The position numbers and the translations under genes are program-made. A stretch of 64,000 nt of DNA from Comamonas sp. SCN 67-35 (GTDB lineage Bacteria; Pseudomonadota; Gammaproteobacteria; Burkholderiales; Burkholderiaceae_C): NCBI GenBank assembly GCA_001725255.1, contig MEFV01000021.1:26862-90861 (forward strand), written 5' to 3'. The notes below the pieces were generated by a model. It made no database searches. It was not told the DNA's origin and was given only the letters and a program-made list of their open reading frames with translations. Below, in pieces: positions 19,245-25,880 of the stretch; position 1 is the first letter of the stretch, and each line of letters begins with the position of its first letter.

Positions 19245-19883
19245 TCAACAGAAACGGGGAGAACCTTCGATGGCGGCGACCGCATCCCGCGGCCACTCGA
19301 TCGGCGTGCTTTGCCAGAGTGCGATACGGCGGTCGGTGCGTGCCTGCCGGGGGGTGAGGCCCTGCTCGGCGCAGTGGCGCTCGATGGCGGCGTCGCGCTG
19401 GCGCAGCATCTGCAGCAGCGGCTGGCGGTACAGGCACAGCAGATCGGTGAGCCACAGGGCCACTCCGGCCAGGGGACCCCGCAGGCGCAGGTCAGGCGCG
19501 CGCAGCAGCCGGGCGGCGGTGCCCGTGCGCAGCCATCGTCCCCCGGTCACCCAGAGGTTGGGGGCGAACCACTGCAAGGGTGCCCCGCGTTCGTCGAGTG
19601 ACAGCCCGGTCAGGTGCGACAGCGTGCCGTCCGGGCCGCGGCGAAACAGGTGCACGTGGCCCTGTTCGCGCGGATCGCGAACGTGGTCGAGCGCAACCGC
19701 CGGATGGGAGTGGAAGTAGAACTGCCAGCATCCGCTCGCATCGATGGCATCGCGTGCCGGGTAATGTGCCCAGGGCGCGATGCCGGTGCGGCCGCTGGTG
19801 AGGGCGTGAATCCATGACCGGCCACGTTGTGCCAGCCTGAGTTGCCGCTGCATGGCGCGGTGGGCGGCAACGGCTGGTGTCAC
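19245..19883 (-). CDS. uncharacterised protein (possibly DUF6969-type)
   Basis: A 212-residue soluble protein with no signal peptide and no catalytic motif I know. Notable segments are ASGCWQFYFHSHPA, a histidine cluster REQGHVHLFRRGPDGTLSHL, the strand PLQWFAPNLWVTGGRW, and a helical C-terminus with CAEQGLTPRQARTDRRIALW. From memory it resembles DUF6969, but I could not check. It begins at GTG 19883, 14 bases after the NPC-repeat peptide gene, and ends 18 bases before the rhodanese gene, so it is embedded in the operon. The tight spacing beside a cysteine-repeat peptide makes it a candidate modifying or handling partner. Confidence 0.75.
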   Translation of the reverse strand: MTPAVAAHRAMQRQLRLAQRGRSWIHALTSGRTGIAPWAHYPARDAIDASGCWQFYFHSHPAVALDHVRDPREQGHVHLFRRGPDGTLSHLTGLSLDERGAPLQWFAPNLWVTGGRWLRTGTAARLLRAPDLRLRGPLAGVALWLTDLLCLYRQPLLQMLRQRDAAIERHCAEQGLTPRQARTDRRIALWQSTPIEWPRDAVAAIEGSPRFC

Positions 19884-19897
19884 GGCGATGGCCCGTG

Positions 19898-20221
19898 TCA
19901 GCGGCTGGAGCCCGCGCAGGGGTTGTTGCCGCGGCTGCGCCGTTTGCCGGCGCAGGGGTTGGCCGAGCAGGGATTCTCCGCGCGATCGCGCCGCGTGCTT
20001 CCGGCGCAGGGGTTGCCGCTGCCCGCGCGGCGGCGCTTGGTCGCGGCGCAGGGGTTTTCCGCCGGCATGCTGGCGTTGCCGCCGGGCGCCGACGGGCTTG
20101 GCGTGGCGCTGCTGCCGGCGTCGGGCGTGGGCTGGGTGCCTTGTGCCGCCGCGGCAGGCAGGGCCAGCAGGGCGGCGGCCAGCGCGCAGGCGAGTGTGGC
20201 CGAGGAGGGGCGGTTTGACAT
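19898..20221 (-). CDS. secreted peptide with five Asn-Pro-Cys repeats
   Basis: A 107-residue product. Residues 1-26 are a signal peptide (cleavage near PAAAA), followed by a Pro/Ser/Ala linker and then five NPC(A/S) motifs at residues 56-58, 70-72, 83-85, 88-90 and 100-102, separated by arginine- and lysine-rich spacers. All mature cysteines lie in these motifs; an odd number of isolated cysteines in a basic peptide suggests metal or sulfane-sulfur binding or modification rather than paired disulfides. The DNA shows matching repeats of about ten bases. It lies 46 bases after the second YeeE/YedE gene and 14 bases before the uncharacterised gene. No function is known to me. Confidence 0.75.
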   Translation of the reverse strand: MSNRPSSATLACALAAALLALPAAAAQGTQPTPDAGSSATPSPSAPGGNASMPAENPCAATKRRRAGSGNPCAGSTRRDRAENPCSANPCAGKRRSRGNNPCAGSSR

Positions 20222-20267
20222 GAGGGTCTCGATGGGAAAGGAGTGGGGATATGAACCGGTGCGGGCG

Positions 20268-20828
20268 TCAGGCTCGCCCCGCCAGACGGGCGCGCCGCTC
20301 GAACCAGTCGCCGAGGAAGAACACGCCCACGGCCGCCACCACCAACAGGATCAGCAGCAGCCATTCCGGCATGCCCAGCACCTGGGGCAGGCGGTCGCCC
20401 GTGGTGATCTCGCCCGACGTGGTCAGGGCGTCCAGCTGGGCGAACAGACCGGCGAAGGCGAAGGTGCCGATGAAGAGACCGATGAAGAACACCACGGCGT
20501 CCAGCCGTCCGGTCATCAGGCCGACGGCGGAAGTGCCCGGGCAGTAGCCGCCCACGGCGAACCCCACGCCTATCAAAGCGCCGCCCGCGGCCATGGCCCA
20601 CAGATAGGGTTCGGGCACGTACATGCGGGCAGCCTGGACCCACCCCAGCTGCTCCAGGATGTACAGGCCAACCGCCGTGAACACGATGGCGCTGAACATG
20701 ACCTTGAACACCGACCAGTCGGTGAGGCGAAACTGCGCGGTGAGCTTGCAACTGCTGCCGAAGCCCGCGCGCTCGAGCACGAAGCCGAAACCGAAGCCGA
20801 GCGCGATCGCCACCAGGGTATCGATCAT
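20268..20828 (-). CDS. half-size YeeE/YedE sulfur transporter, second subunit
   Basis: A 186-residue inner-membrane protein with about five hydrophobic helices and the family cysteines in ERAGFGSSCKLTAQF (residue about 27) and VGGYCPGTSAVG (about 95). In the full-length relative TsuA such cysteines pass thiosulfate across the membrane. Here the transporter is split in two genes, as in PmpA/PmpB-type pairs. Its ATG overlaps the stop of the first half by four bases (ATGA), so the two are co-translated and probably form one transporter. Confidence 0.9.
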   Translation of the reverse strand: MIDTLVAIALGFGFGFVLERAGFGSSCKLTAQFRLTDWSVFKVMFSAIVFTAVGLYILEQLGWVQAARMYVPEPYLWAMAAGGALIGVGFAVGGYCPGTSAVGLMTGRLDAVVFFIGLFIGTFAFAGLFAQLDALTTSGEITTGDRLPQVLGMPEWLLLILLVVAAVGVFFLGDWFERRARLAGRA

Positions 20829-21361
20829 TTCACCCCCCCGCCGGTCAGCCGGGCGGCAATCAGCCCGGAAATGAAGAACGAGATCAGGAAGACGAAGCCC
20901 GAGACACCCAGCACCGCGGCGCCCGACAGCCCGACGCCGCTGGTGCACCCGGCGGAAATGCGCGCGCCGAAGCCTGCCAGAATGCCGCCCGCCAAGGCCT
21001 TGAGCAGGCGCCCCACCGTGCCCGATGTGGCCGCCCCCTCGATGCGCCAGGCCATGCGCCGTGCCAGACGCGCCGAGAAGAAGGCGCCGGCGAACACGCC
21101 CAGCACCTCCCAGGTGATCCAGGAAGAGAGCACCGAGCCGTCTTCGATCATCGGGCCGAGATAGTCATTGGCCAGCGTCCACCGGGGCGCCACTTCGCCG
21201 CCCAGCCACGCCGTCACGCGGGTGGTGAAGCCCGTGGCGCCCAGGCCGTGGCCCGTGAGGATGAAGGTGAGCAGCAGCACGATGCCAAGCAGTGGCCCGG
21301 CCACCCACGCCGGCCAATACGCCTGGCTGCCCGGGGGCTCGCAAACGCTGGGAGTGTTCAT
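20825..21361 (-). CDS. half-size YeeE/YedE sulfur transporter, first subunit
   Basis: A 178-residue membrane protein with about five helices and the family motif ARISAGCTSGVGLSGAAVLG near residue 140; that cysteine is the expected sulfur-relay residue. The start at 21361 (MNTPSVCE) has GGAGAG upstream. It is the first gene of the operon (two permease halves, NPC-repeat peptide, uncharacterised protein, rhodanese) and lies 76 bases downstream of an FNR/ANR-type box. It is probably involved in thiosulfate or sulfane-sulfur uptake, induced when oxygen is low. Confidence 0.9.
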   Translation of the reverse strand: MNTPSVCEPPGSQAYWPAWVAGPLLGIVLLLTFILTGHGLGATGFTTRVTAWLGGEVAPRWTLANDYLGPMIEDGSVLSSWITWEVLGVFAGAFFSARLARRMAWRIEGAATSGTVGRLLKALAGGILAGFGARISAGCTSGVGLSGAAVLGVSGFVFLISFFISGLIAARLTGGGVK

Positions 21362-21686
21362 GGCGTCTCTCCGTTGGCTGGGACAGCGCAGAGGGCGCCA
21401 GCACGTGTTGCGGCTAGCATGTCTTGCGAAATCCGCGTTGATAAATATCAATGCATGGCAATATAGTGATGTTCTAACGTGCGGTCACTATCGTTTTCCC
21501 GCATGGTGAACGCGTGTCGGGCTATCGAGGCGATAGCCAGGCGTGCGTTGCCCTCATCCCGACAAGCGAGTACGCTGGGGCGCGAGCTGCCCCAGGGCGA
21601 CTTGCGCCGTGGCAGGGCGCGGCACGGGAACATCACCCGCAGCGGCGCGCCAGGCGTTTTTGCTGACGATCAAAGGAGAAAATGCA
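21362..21686. other. 325-bp divergent intergenic region (sulfur operon / nitrobindin gene)
   Basis: It holds the FNR/ANR-type box at 21438-21451, an AT-rich patch around it (21438-21478) that contrasts with the GC-rich surroundings, and an AAAGGAGAA ribosome site for the nitrobindin-like gene at the right end. I recognise no other gene or terminator. Confidence 0.6.
21438..21451. promoter_or_regulatory. FNR/ANR (Crp-Fnr family) binding site
   Basis: TTGATAAATATCAA is an exact match to the FNR/ANR consensus TTGAT-N4-ATCAA. It is centred about 83 bases upstream of the first YeeE/YedE ATG. If it acts at -41.5 as a class II site, the start would fall near 21403 and a -10-like CATGCT would lie in the right place. 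It may also affect the divergent nitrobindin-like gene. Confidence 0.75.
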
Positions 21687-22262
21687 ATGGCTGAAATTCT
21701 CGGGCCGCAACGCCTCGGGCCGCTGACACCCTTCGTGGGCGAGTGGGAAGGCAATGTCGGCGTGGATCTGTCCTACCACAACGACGACGATCACGTGGGT
21801 GAGACCGGCTACTTCGAAAAGGCCTGGTTCAAGCCGATTCCCCAGACCAGGAACGGCAAGCAGGTTCTGGAAGGGCTGACTTACCAGATGACTGCCTGGC
21901 GCCATGGCGAGGAAGCGATGGACCCGTTTCACGACGAGGTGGGCTATCTGCTGTGGGAAAAGGCCACCGGCCAGATCATGCGCAGCGTGGTCTTCGGGCG
22001 CGGCATCGCCATGCTCGCAGGCAGCATCGCCAAGCCGCACGACAAGGTGCTGCACTTCAACGCCAGGCCCGGTGATCCGTCCTTCGGCATCCTGCAGAAC
22101 AAATACCTGCTGGAGCGCGCCGAACTCAAGGACTTCAAGAGCACCTTCACCTTCCACGACGATGGCGCCATGAGCTACACCTCGACGCTCACGCTCAAGC
22201 TCGCGGCCCTCGGCAAGGAGATGGCGCATACCGACAAGAACACGCTGCACCGGGTCAAATGA
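21687..22262 (+). CDS. nitrobindin-like heme-binding beta-barrel protein
   Basis: A 191-residue protein of the THAP4/nitrobindin (DUF1794) type: an N-terminal LTPFVGEWEGNVGVD, which is the GxWxG pattern of the family, followed by alternating strands including DEVGYLLWEKATGQIMRSVVFGRG and a closing STLTLKLAALGKEMAHTD. Relatives bind ferric heme and react with NO or peroxynitrite. Start 21687 has AGGAG. It is divergent from the FNR-boxed sulfur operon, which makes a role under low oxygen or nitrosative conditions plausible, though this is inference. Confidence 0.85.
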   Translation: MAEILGPQRLGPLTPFVGEWEGNVGVDLSYHNDDDHVGETGYFEKAWFKPIPQTRNGKQVLEGLTYQMTAWRHGEEAMDPFHDEVGYLLWEKATGQIMRSVVFGRGIAMLAGSIAKPHDKVLHFNARPGDPSFGILQNKYLLERAELKDFKSTFTFHDDGAMSYTSTLTLKLAALGKEMAHTDKNTLHRVK

Positions 22263-22281
22263 GGCGCGCGTGGCATTCATG

Positions 22282-22310
22282 AAAAACGGCCTCCGCGAGA
22301 GGCCGTTTTT
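22282..22310. terminator. bidirectional terminator
   Basis: A perfect 12-bp stem, AAAAACGGCCTC and its complement with a five-base loop, ends in a T run on either strand. It lies between the convergent nitrobindin-like gene and exbD and should stop both. Confidence 0.92.
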
Positions 22311-22326
22311 CATGGCGGGGCGCGTC

Positions 22327-22737
22327 TCATTCGTTCGGGTCGGTCACGAAGCCGATCTTGCGGATGCCCGCGCGCTGCGCCGCGCTCATGGCCTTGGCCA
22401 CGCGCTCGTAGCGCACGTCCCTGTCGCCACGGATGTGCAGGTCGGGCTGGGGCTCCTTGGCCGCCTCCTGGCGCAGCCGCGCCTCCAGGTCGCCGTCGGC
22501 GATGTCGGTCTCGTTCCAGTGGTAGGCGCCGTCCGCCGTGATCGACAGCCGTATCGTCTCGGGCTGGATCACTTCTTTCTGGCTGGCCGCGCGCGGCAGC
22601 TGCACCGGCACGGCGTGGTTCATCACCGGGATGGTGACGATGAAGATGATGAGCAGCACCAGCGTGACGTCCACGAGGGGTGTCACGTTGATCTCGTTCA
22701 TCACCTCGTCGGTGTCGTCCTGCGTTCCGAAGGACAT
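22327..22737 (-). CDS. exbD: ExbD, TonB-system proton channel subunit
   Basis: A 136-residue inner-membrane protein with one N-terminal transmembrane helix containing the functional aspartate (MNEINVTPLVDVTLVLLIIF, residue about 23) and a periplasmic domain ending IRKIGFVTDP. With ExbB it uses the proton gradient to energise TonB for uptake of ferric siderophores or heme. It is the last gene of bfd-tonB-exbB-exbD and ends before a strong terminator. Confidence 0.95.
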   Translation of the reverse strand: MSFGTQDDTDEVMNEINVTPLVDVTLVLLIIFIVTIPVMNHAVPVQLPRAASQKEVIQPETIRLSITADGAYHWNETDIADGDLEARLRQEAAKEPQPDLHIRGDRDVRYERVAKAMSAAQRAGIRKIGFVTDPNE

Positions 22738-22741
22738 GGCC

Positions 22742-23458
22742 TCAGACCTTCTTCATCGGCAGCACGTTGCTGCTCTCGCCTGGCGGGCTCACGCGCGAGC
22801 CGGTCACGAAATAGGCGTGCAGGTCGTGCGCGAAGCTGTTCAGCTGGTTGAGCGTCCACTTGTTGCCGCGCACCAGCGCGTTGTAGCCGAGCACCGCGGG
22901 AATGGCGACGGCCAGGCCGAACGCCGTCATGATCAGTGCCTCGCCGATCGGGCCGGCCACCTTGTCGATGGTGGACGCGCCCGCGCTGCTGATCGCCATC
23001 AGCGCGTGGTAGATGCCCCAGACTGTGCCGAACAGGCCGACGAAGGGGGCGGTCGAGCCGATGGACGCGAGAATCGCCAGGCCCGACTGGATGCTGGCGG
23101 TGAACTCGTCGATGCAGTTGCGCAGGCACCGCGTGACCCAGTCGCTCACGTCCAGCGTGTCGTGCAGGTGCGCCCGGGTATTGCGGTGGTGCGCCGTGGC
23201 CTCGCGCGCTTCCAGCGCCAGGTAGCGAAAGGGGTTGTCCGGGCTGTTGCCCAGCTTGGTCAGGCCGGCCGCGAAATCCTCGCTGTGCCAGAAGTCGCGT
23301 GCGCTGCGCGCGGCGCGCTTGAATCGAACGATGTTCATGGCCTTCACGAGGATCACGATCCAGGTGAGCAGCGACATGCCCAGCAGCAGCAGGGCGGTGG
23401 CGCGAGTGATGAAGTCACCCTGCTGCCAGAGGTGCGCGAGCCCGAGTTGCGTTTCCAT
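22742..23458 (-). CDS. exbB: ExbB, TonB-system proton channel subunit
   Basis: A 238-residue protein with three membrane helices: the first near residues 15-40 (TRATALLLLGMSLLTWIVIL), and the second and third in the conserved MotA/TolQ/ExbB domain (LAILASIGSTAPFVGLFGTV and EALIMTAFGLAVAIPAVLGYN). It forms the channel with ExbD, whose gene begins four bases after its stop, and lies 10 bases downstream of tonB. Confidence 0.95.
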   Translation of the reverse strand: METQLGLAHLWQQGDFITRATALLLLGMSLLTWIVILVKAMNIVRFKRAARSARDFWHSEDFAAGLTKLGNSPDNPFRYLALEAREATAHHRNTRAHLHDTLDVSDWVTRCLRNCIDEFTASIQSGLAILASIGSTAPFVGLFGTVWGIYHALMAISSAGASTIDKVAGPIGEALIMTAFGLAVAIPAVLGYNALVRGNKWTLNQLNSFAHDLHAYFVTGSRVSPPGESSNVLPMKKV

Positions 23459-23468
23459 GGGGATACTT

Positions 23469-24206
23469 TCAGTGCGTCAGAACGAAATTGATCGGTTGCA
23501 GGTGCCACATGGCTTCCGGCACGCCGTTTTTGGTGCCGGGCACGAAGCGCCAGCGTGCGACCGTCTTGATGGCGGCCTGATCCAGCCGCTCGAAGCCGCT
23601 CGATTGTTTCACCTCCACCTTTTGCGGCAGCCCGTCGGTGCCGATGAGCATGCGCAGCACCACCAGCCCCTGCTCGTTCAGGCGCCGGCTGACCGCCGGA
23701 TAGACCGGGGGTGGGTTGTTCAGATAGCTGGCGGTGCTCGACGGCGCCACCACGGCCGGTGGTGCGGGCGGTGCGGCCGGCGCGGGCTCCGGCGCCGCGA
23801 CCGGCGTGTTGATCGGGGGCAAGGGCGCTGGTGGCTCGCTCACGCCGACGGGGGCGTCGGGGGCCGGCGTCGGGTCGTTGATGGCCAGCGGCATCGGGGC
23901 CGGCTTGGGCACTGCGGCCTTGACGGGCGATGGCGCGTGCCTGACCGGTGAAGACGGTGGCGGCGTTTTCGGCTTGGGTGGCGCGGGCACGGGTGGCGGC
24001 GCTGGCGCCGGTGTGGGCGCGGGCGGCGGGGCGGGGGTGATGAAGTCGCTCAGCACCTGCACCGGCACGATCACTTGCACGGCTTTTCGCAGCAATCCGG
24101 ACTGCAGTGCCCAAAGCGCCGCGGCGTGCACGGCCACGACGCAGCCAACAATCATCGCGATACGGTGAGTGCCGCGGGTCCTTGCGTAATGCTCGAAGTG
24201 ATTCAT
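23469..24206 (-). CDS. tonB: TonB energy transducer
   Basis: A 245-residue protein with an N-terminal anchor (HRIAMIVGCVVAVHAAALWA), a long proline/alanine-rich periplasm-spanning region (residues about 60-165), and a C-terminal TonB domain (YLNNPPPVYPAVSRRLNEQG ... FERLDQAAIKTVARWRFVPG). It passes ExbBD energy to outer-membrane receptors. ATG 24206 is chosen over a TTG one codon earlier. Position after bfd and behind a Fur-like site suggests repression by iron. Confidence 0.95.
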   Translation of the reverse strand: MNHFEHYARTRGTHRIAMIVGCVVAVHAAALWALQSGLLRKAVQVIVPVQVLSDFITPAPPPAPTPAPAPPPVPAPPKPKTPPPSSPVRHAPSPVKAAVPKPAPMPLAINDPTPAPDAPVGVSEPPAPLPPINTPVAAPEPAPAAPPAPPAVVAPSSTASYLNNPPPVYPAVSRRLNEQGLVVLRMLIGTDGLPQKVEVKQSSGFERLDQAAIKTVARWRFVPGTKNGVPEAMWHLQPINFVLTH

Positions 24207-24281
24207 CAAGTGGTGGGGCTGACTTGCATGGCACGCTTGCCAGCGGCGCTGGCAAGGCGTATCCCGGTCCCGCCGCGGGGC

Positions 24282-24509
24282 TCAGTGCAACGCCGTGGCG
24301 TGCGCTCCCGGCGCATCCAGCGTATTGTGCAGCGCCGCCACGGGGTTGGAGGCGTCGCATTGCGCGGCGACCGCGCGGGCCGTCTGTTCGCAGCATCCGC
24401 ATTGCGTCGCCACGCCCAGTTCCAGCTGGATTTCGTCAAAACTCAGGCCGGCACGCGCGTGACGCGCGATCTCACGCTCCGAAATGCGGCGGCAGACACA
24501 GACGATCAT
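24282..24509 (-). CDS. bfd: bacterioferritin-associated ferredoxin-like [2Fe-2S] protein
   Basis: A 75-residue protein with the Bfd [2Fe-2S] ligands: CVC at residues 4-6 and CGCC near residue 37, around a helix-turn-helix fold (ISEREIARHARAGLSFDEIQ). Bfd reduces the ferric core of bacterioferritin to release iron. The start MIVCVCRR at 24509 matches the family; the ribosome site is weak. First gene of an iron-transport operon, directly downstream of the Fur-like box. Confidence 0.9.
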   Translation of the reverse strand: MIVCVCRRISEREIARHARAGLSFDEIQLELGVATQCGCCEQTARAVAAQCDASNPVAALHNTLDAPGAHATALH

Positions 24510-24542
24510 GACGAGAACATGCAAAGTTCAGTTAACGCAATT

Positions 24543-24561
24543 ATAAATGAGAATCCATTGC
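24543..24561 (-). promoter_or_regulatory. candidate Fur box
   Basis: ATAAATGAGAATCCATTGC matches the 19-bp Fur consensus at about 11 positions, including the AATGAGAAT half. It sits in an AT-rich patch 34-52 bases upstream of the bfd start, where it would overlap the promoter of bfd-tonB-exbBD. The function of the operon supports the call. Confidence 0.65.
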
Positions 24562-24595
24562 ATTCAAATGGATTCAGAAAGGGATCGCCTGAGCT

Positions 24596-25804
24596 TTACA
24601 GCGCCTGCGCGCAGGCATGGGCACTGGCCCAGGCCCATTGGAAGTTGTAGCCGCCCAGCCAGCCGGTGATGTCCACGACTTCACCGATGAAGTGCAGGCC
24701 CCGCTGGCCGGTGGCCTCCAGGGTCTGCTGCGAGAGCGCGCGGGTGTCGACGCCGCCCAGCGTCACCTCGGCCTTTTTGTAACCTTCGGTGCCGCTGGGG
24801 GTGAGCTGCCAGTCGCCGAGCCGGTCGGCCAGCTGCGCAAGAGCCTTGTCGCTCGCTTCGTTCACCGGGCGTTGCCACTCGGTGCGTTCGGCCGACCAGG
24901 CCTCGGCCAGGCGCGCGGGCAGCCATTGAGCGAGGAGCCTGGCGATCTGCTTCTTCGAATCGGTCTTGGCCTGCAGCAGCGCCGCGTGCAACGGGATCTC
25001 GGGTGCCAGGTGGATGGACAGCGCCTCGCCCGGCTGCCAGTAACTGGAGATCTGCAGGATGGCGGGGCCGGAGAGCCCGCGGTGGGTGAACAGCAGGTCT
25101 TCGTGGAAGGCCATGCGTTTCTTGCCCTGGCCCGTGGCGATCCGCACGGGCAGCGACACGCCCGAGAGCGCGGCCCAGGGCTGCCATTGGGCCGCGTCGA
25201 AGGTGAGCGGCACGAGTGCCGGGCGCGGCGCCACGAGCGGGATGCCGAACTGCCGCGCGATGCGGTAGCCCAGGTCGCTCGCGCCGATCTTGGGGATGGA
25301 CAGCCCGCCGGTGGCGACGACGAGGCGGCTGGCCGTCACCGTGCCGCGCGCGGTTTCGATGCGGTAGGCGCCATCGGCATGCGCGATGGCGCCGACGCTG
25401 CACGGCTGCCAGCGCTCGACGCGGCCGTCGGCGCATTCGGCGAGCAGCATGGAGATGATCGCTTCACTGGCGCCGTCGCAAAAGAGCTGGCCCTTGTGCT
25501 TTTCGTGAAAGGCGATGCCGTGGCGCTGCACGAGCGCGATGAAGTCCCCCGGCGTGTAGCGCGAGAGGGCGGAGCGGCAGAACGACGGGTTGGCGCCCAG
25601 GAAGTGCTGTTGCGGCGCGCGCGGGTCGAGCTGGCGGTTGGTGAAGTTGCAGCGTCCGCCGCCCGAGATGCGGATCTTCTCGGCCACCCTGGGCGCGTGG
25701 TCGATGACGAGCACCTTGCGCCCGCGCTGGCCGGCCAGCGCGGCGCAGTGCAACCCCGCGGCACCTGCGCCGAGGATCACGGCGTCGAAGTGAGCGGTGG
25801 TCAT
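24596..25804 (-). CDS. FAD/NAD(P)-dependent oxidoreductase, BaiN/YhiN (HI0933) family
   Basis: A 402-residue flavoprotein with an N-terminal FAD-binding motif (DAVILGAGAAGLHCA), the family signature ISGGGRCNFTN near residue 48, VATGGLSIPKIGASDLGY, and the C-terminal GEVVDITGWLGGYNFQWAWA. Most members are uncharacterised; BaiN of Clostridium acts on bile-acid intermediates. It ends near the bfd promoter region and is preceded by a dispersed repeat. No partner gene is evident. Confidence 0.92.
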   Translation of the reverse strand: MTTAHFDAVILGAGAAGLHCAALAGQRGRKVLVIDHAPRVAEKIRISGGGRCNFTNRQLDPRAPQQHFLGANPSFCRSALSRYTPGDFIALVQRHGIAFHEKHKGQLFCDGASEAIISMLLAECADGRVERWQPCSVGAIAHADGAYRIETARGTVTASRLVVATGGLSIPKIGASDLGYRIARQFGIPLVAPRPALVPLTFDAAQWQPWAALSGVSLPVRIATGQGKKRMAFHEDLLFTHRGLSGPAILQISSYWQPGEALSIHLAPEIPLHAALLQAKTDSKKQIARLLAQWLPARLAEAWSAERTEWQRPVNEASDKALAQLADRLGDWQLTPSGTEGYKKAEVTLGGVDTRALSQQTLEATGQRGLHFIGEVVDITGWLGGYNFQWAWASAHACAQAL

Positions 25805-25829
25805 GTCCGTGGCAAAAAATTAAGAGAGA

Positions 25830-25880
25830 TAGGGCTATGACGCTTGATGGTCAAGCGCTAATAGCTACTGAAATAATAGT
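25830..25880. repeat. dispersed palindromic repeat, copy 3
   Basis: It contains CGCTTGATGGTCAAGCG, a perfect inverted repeat around TGG, followed by CTAATAGCTACTGAAAT. It fills the 76-base gap between the RND pump stop (25881) and the flavoprotein start (25804). Confidence 0.85.

Noticed and set aside
19898..20221. Regularly spaced short DNA repeats that could suggest a CRISPR or minisatellite
   Set aside because: The repeats are about ten bases, irregularly spaced and explained by the Asn-Pro-Cys codons of a translated gene.
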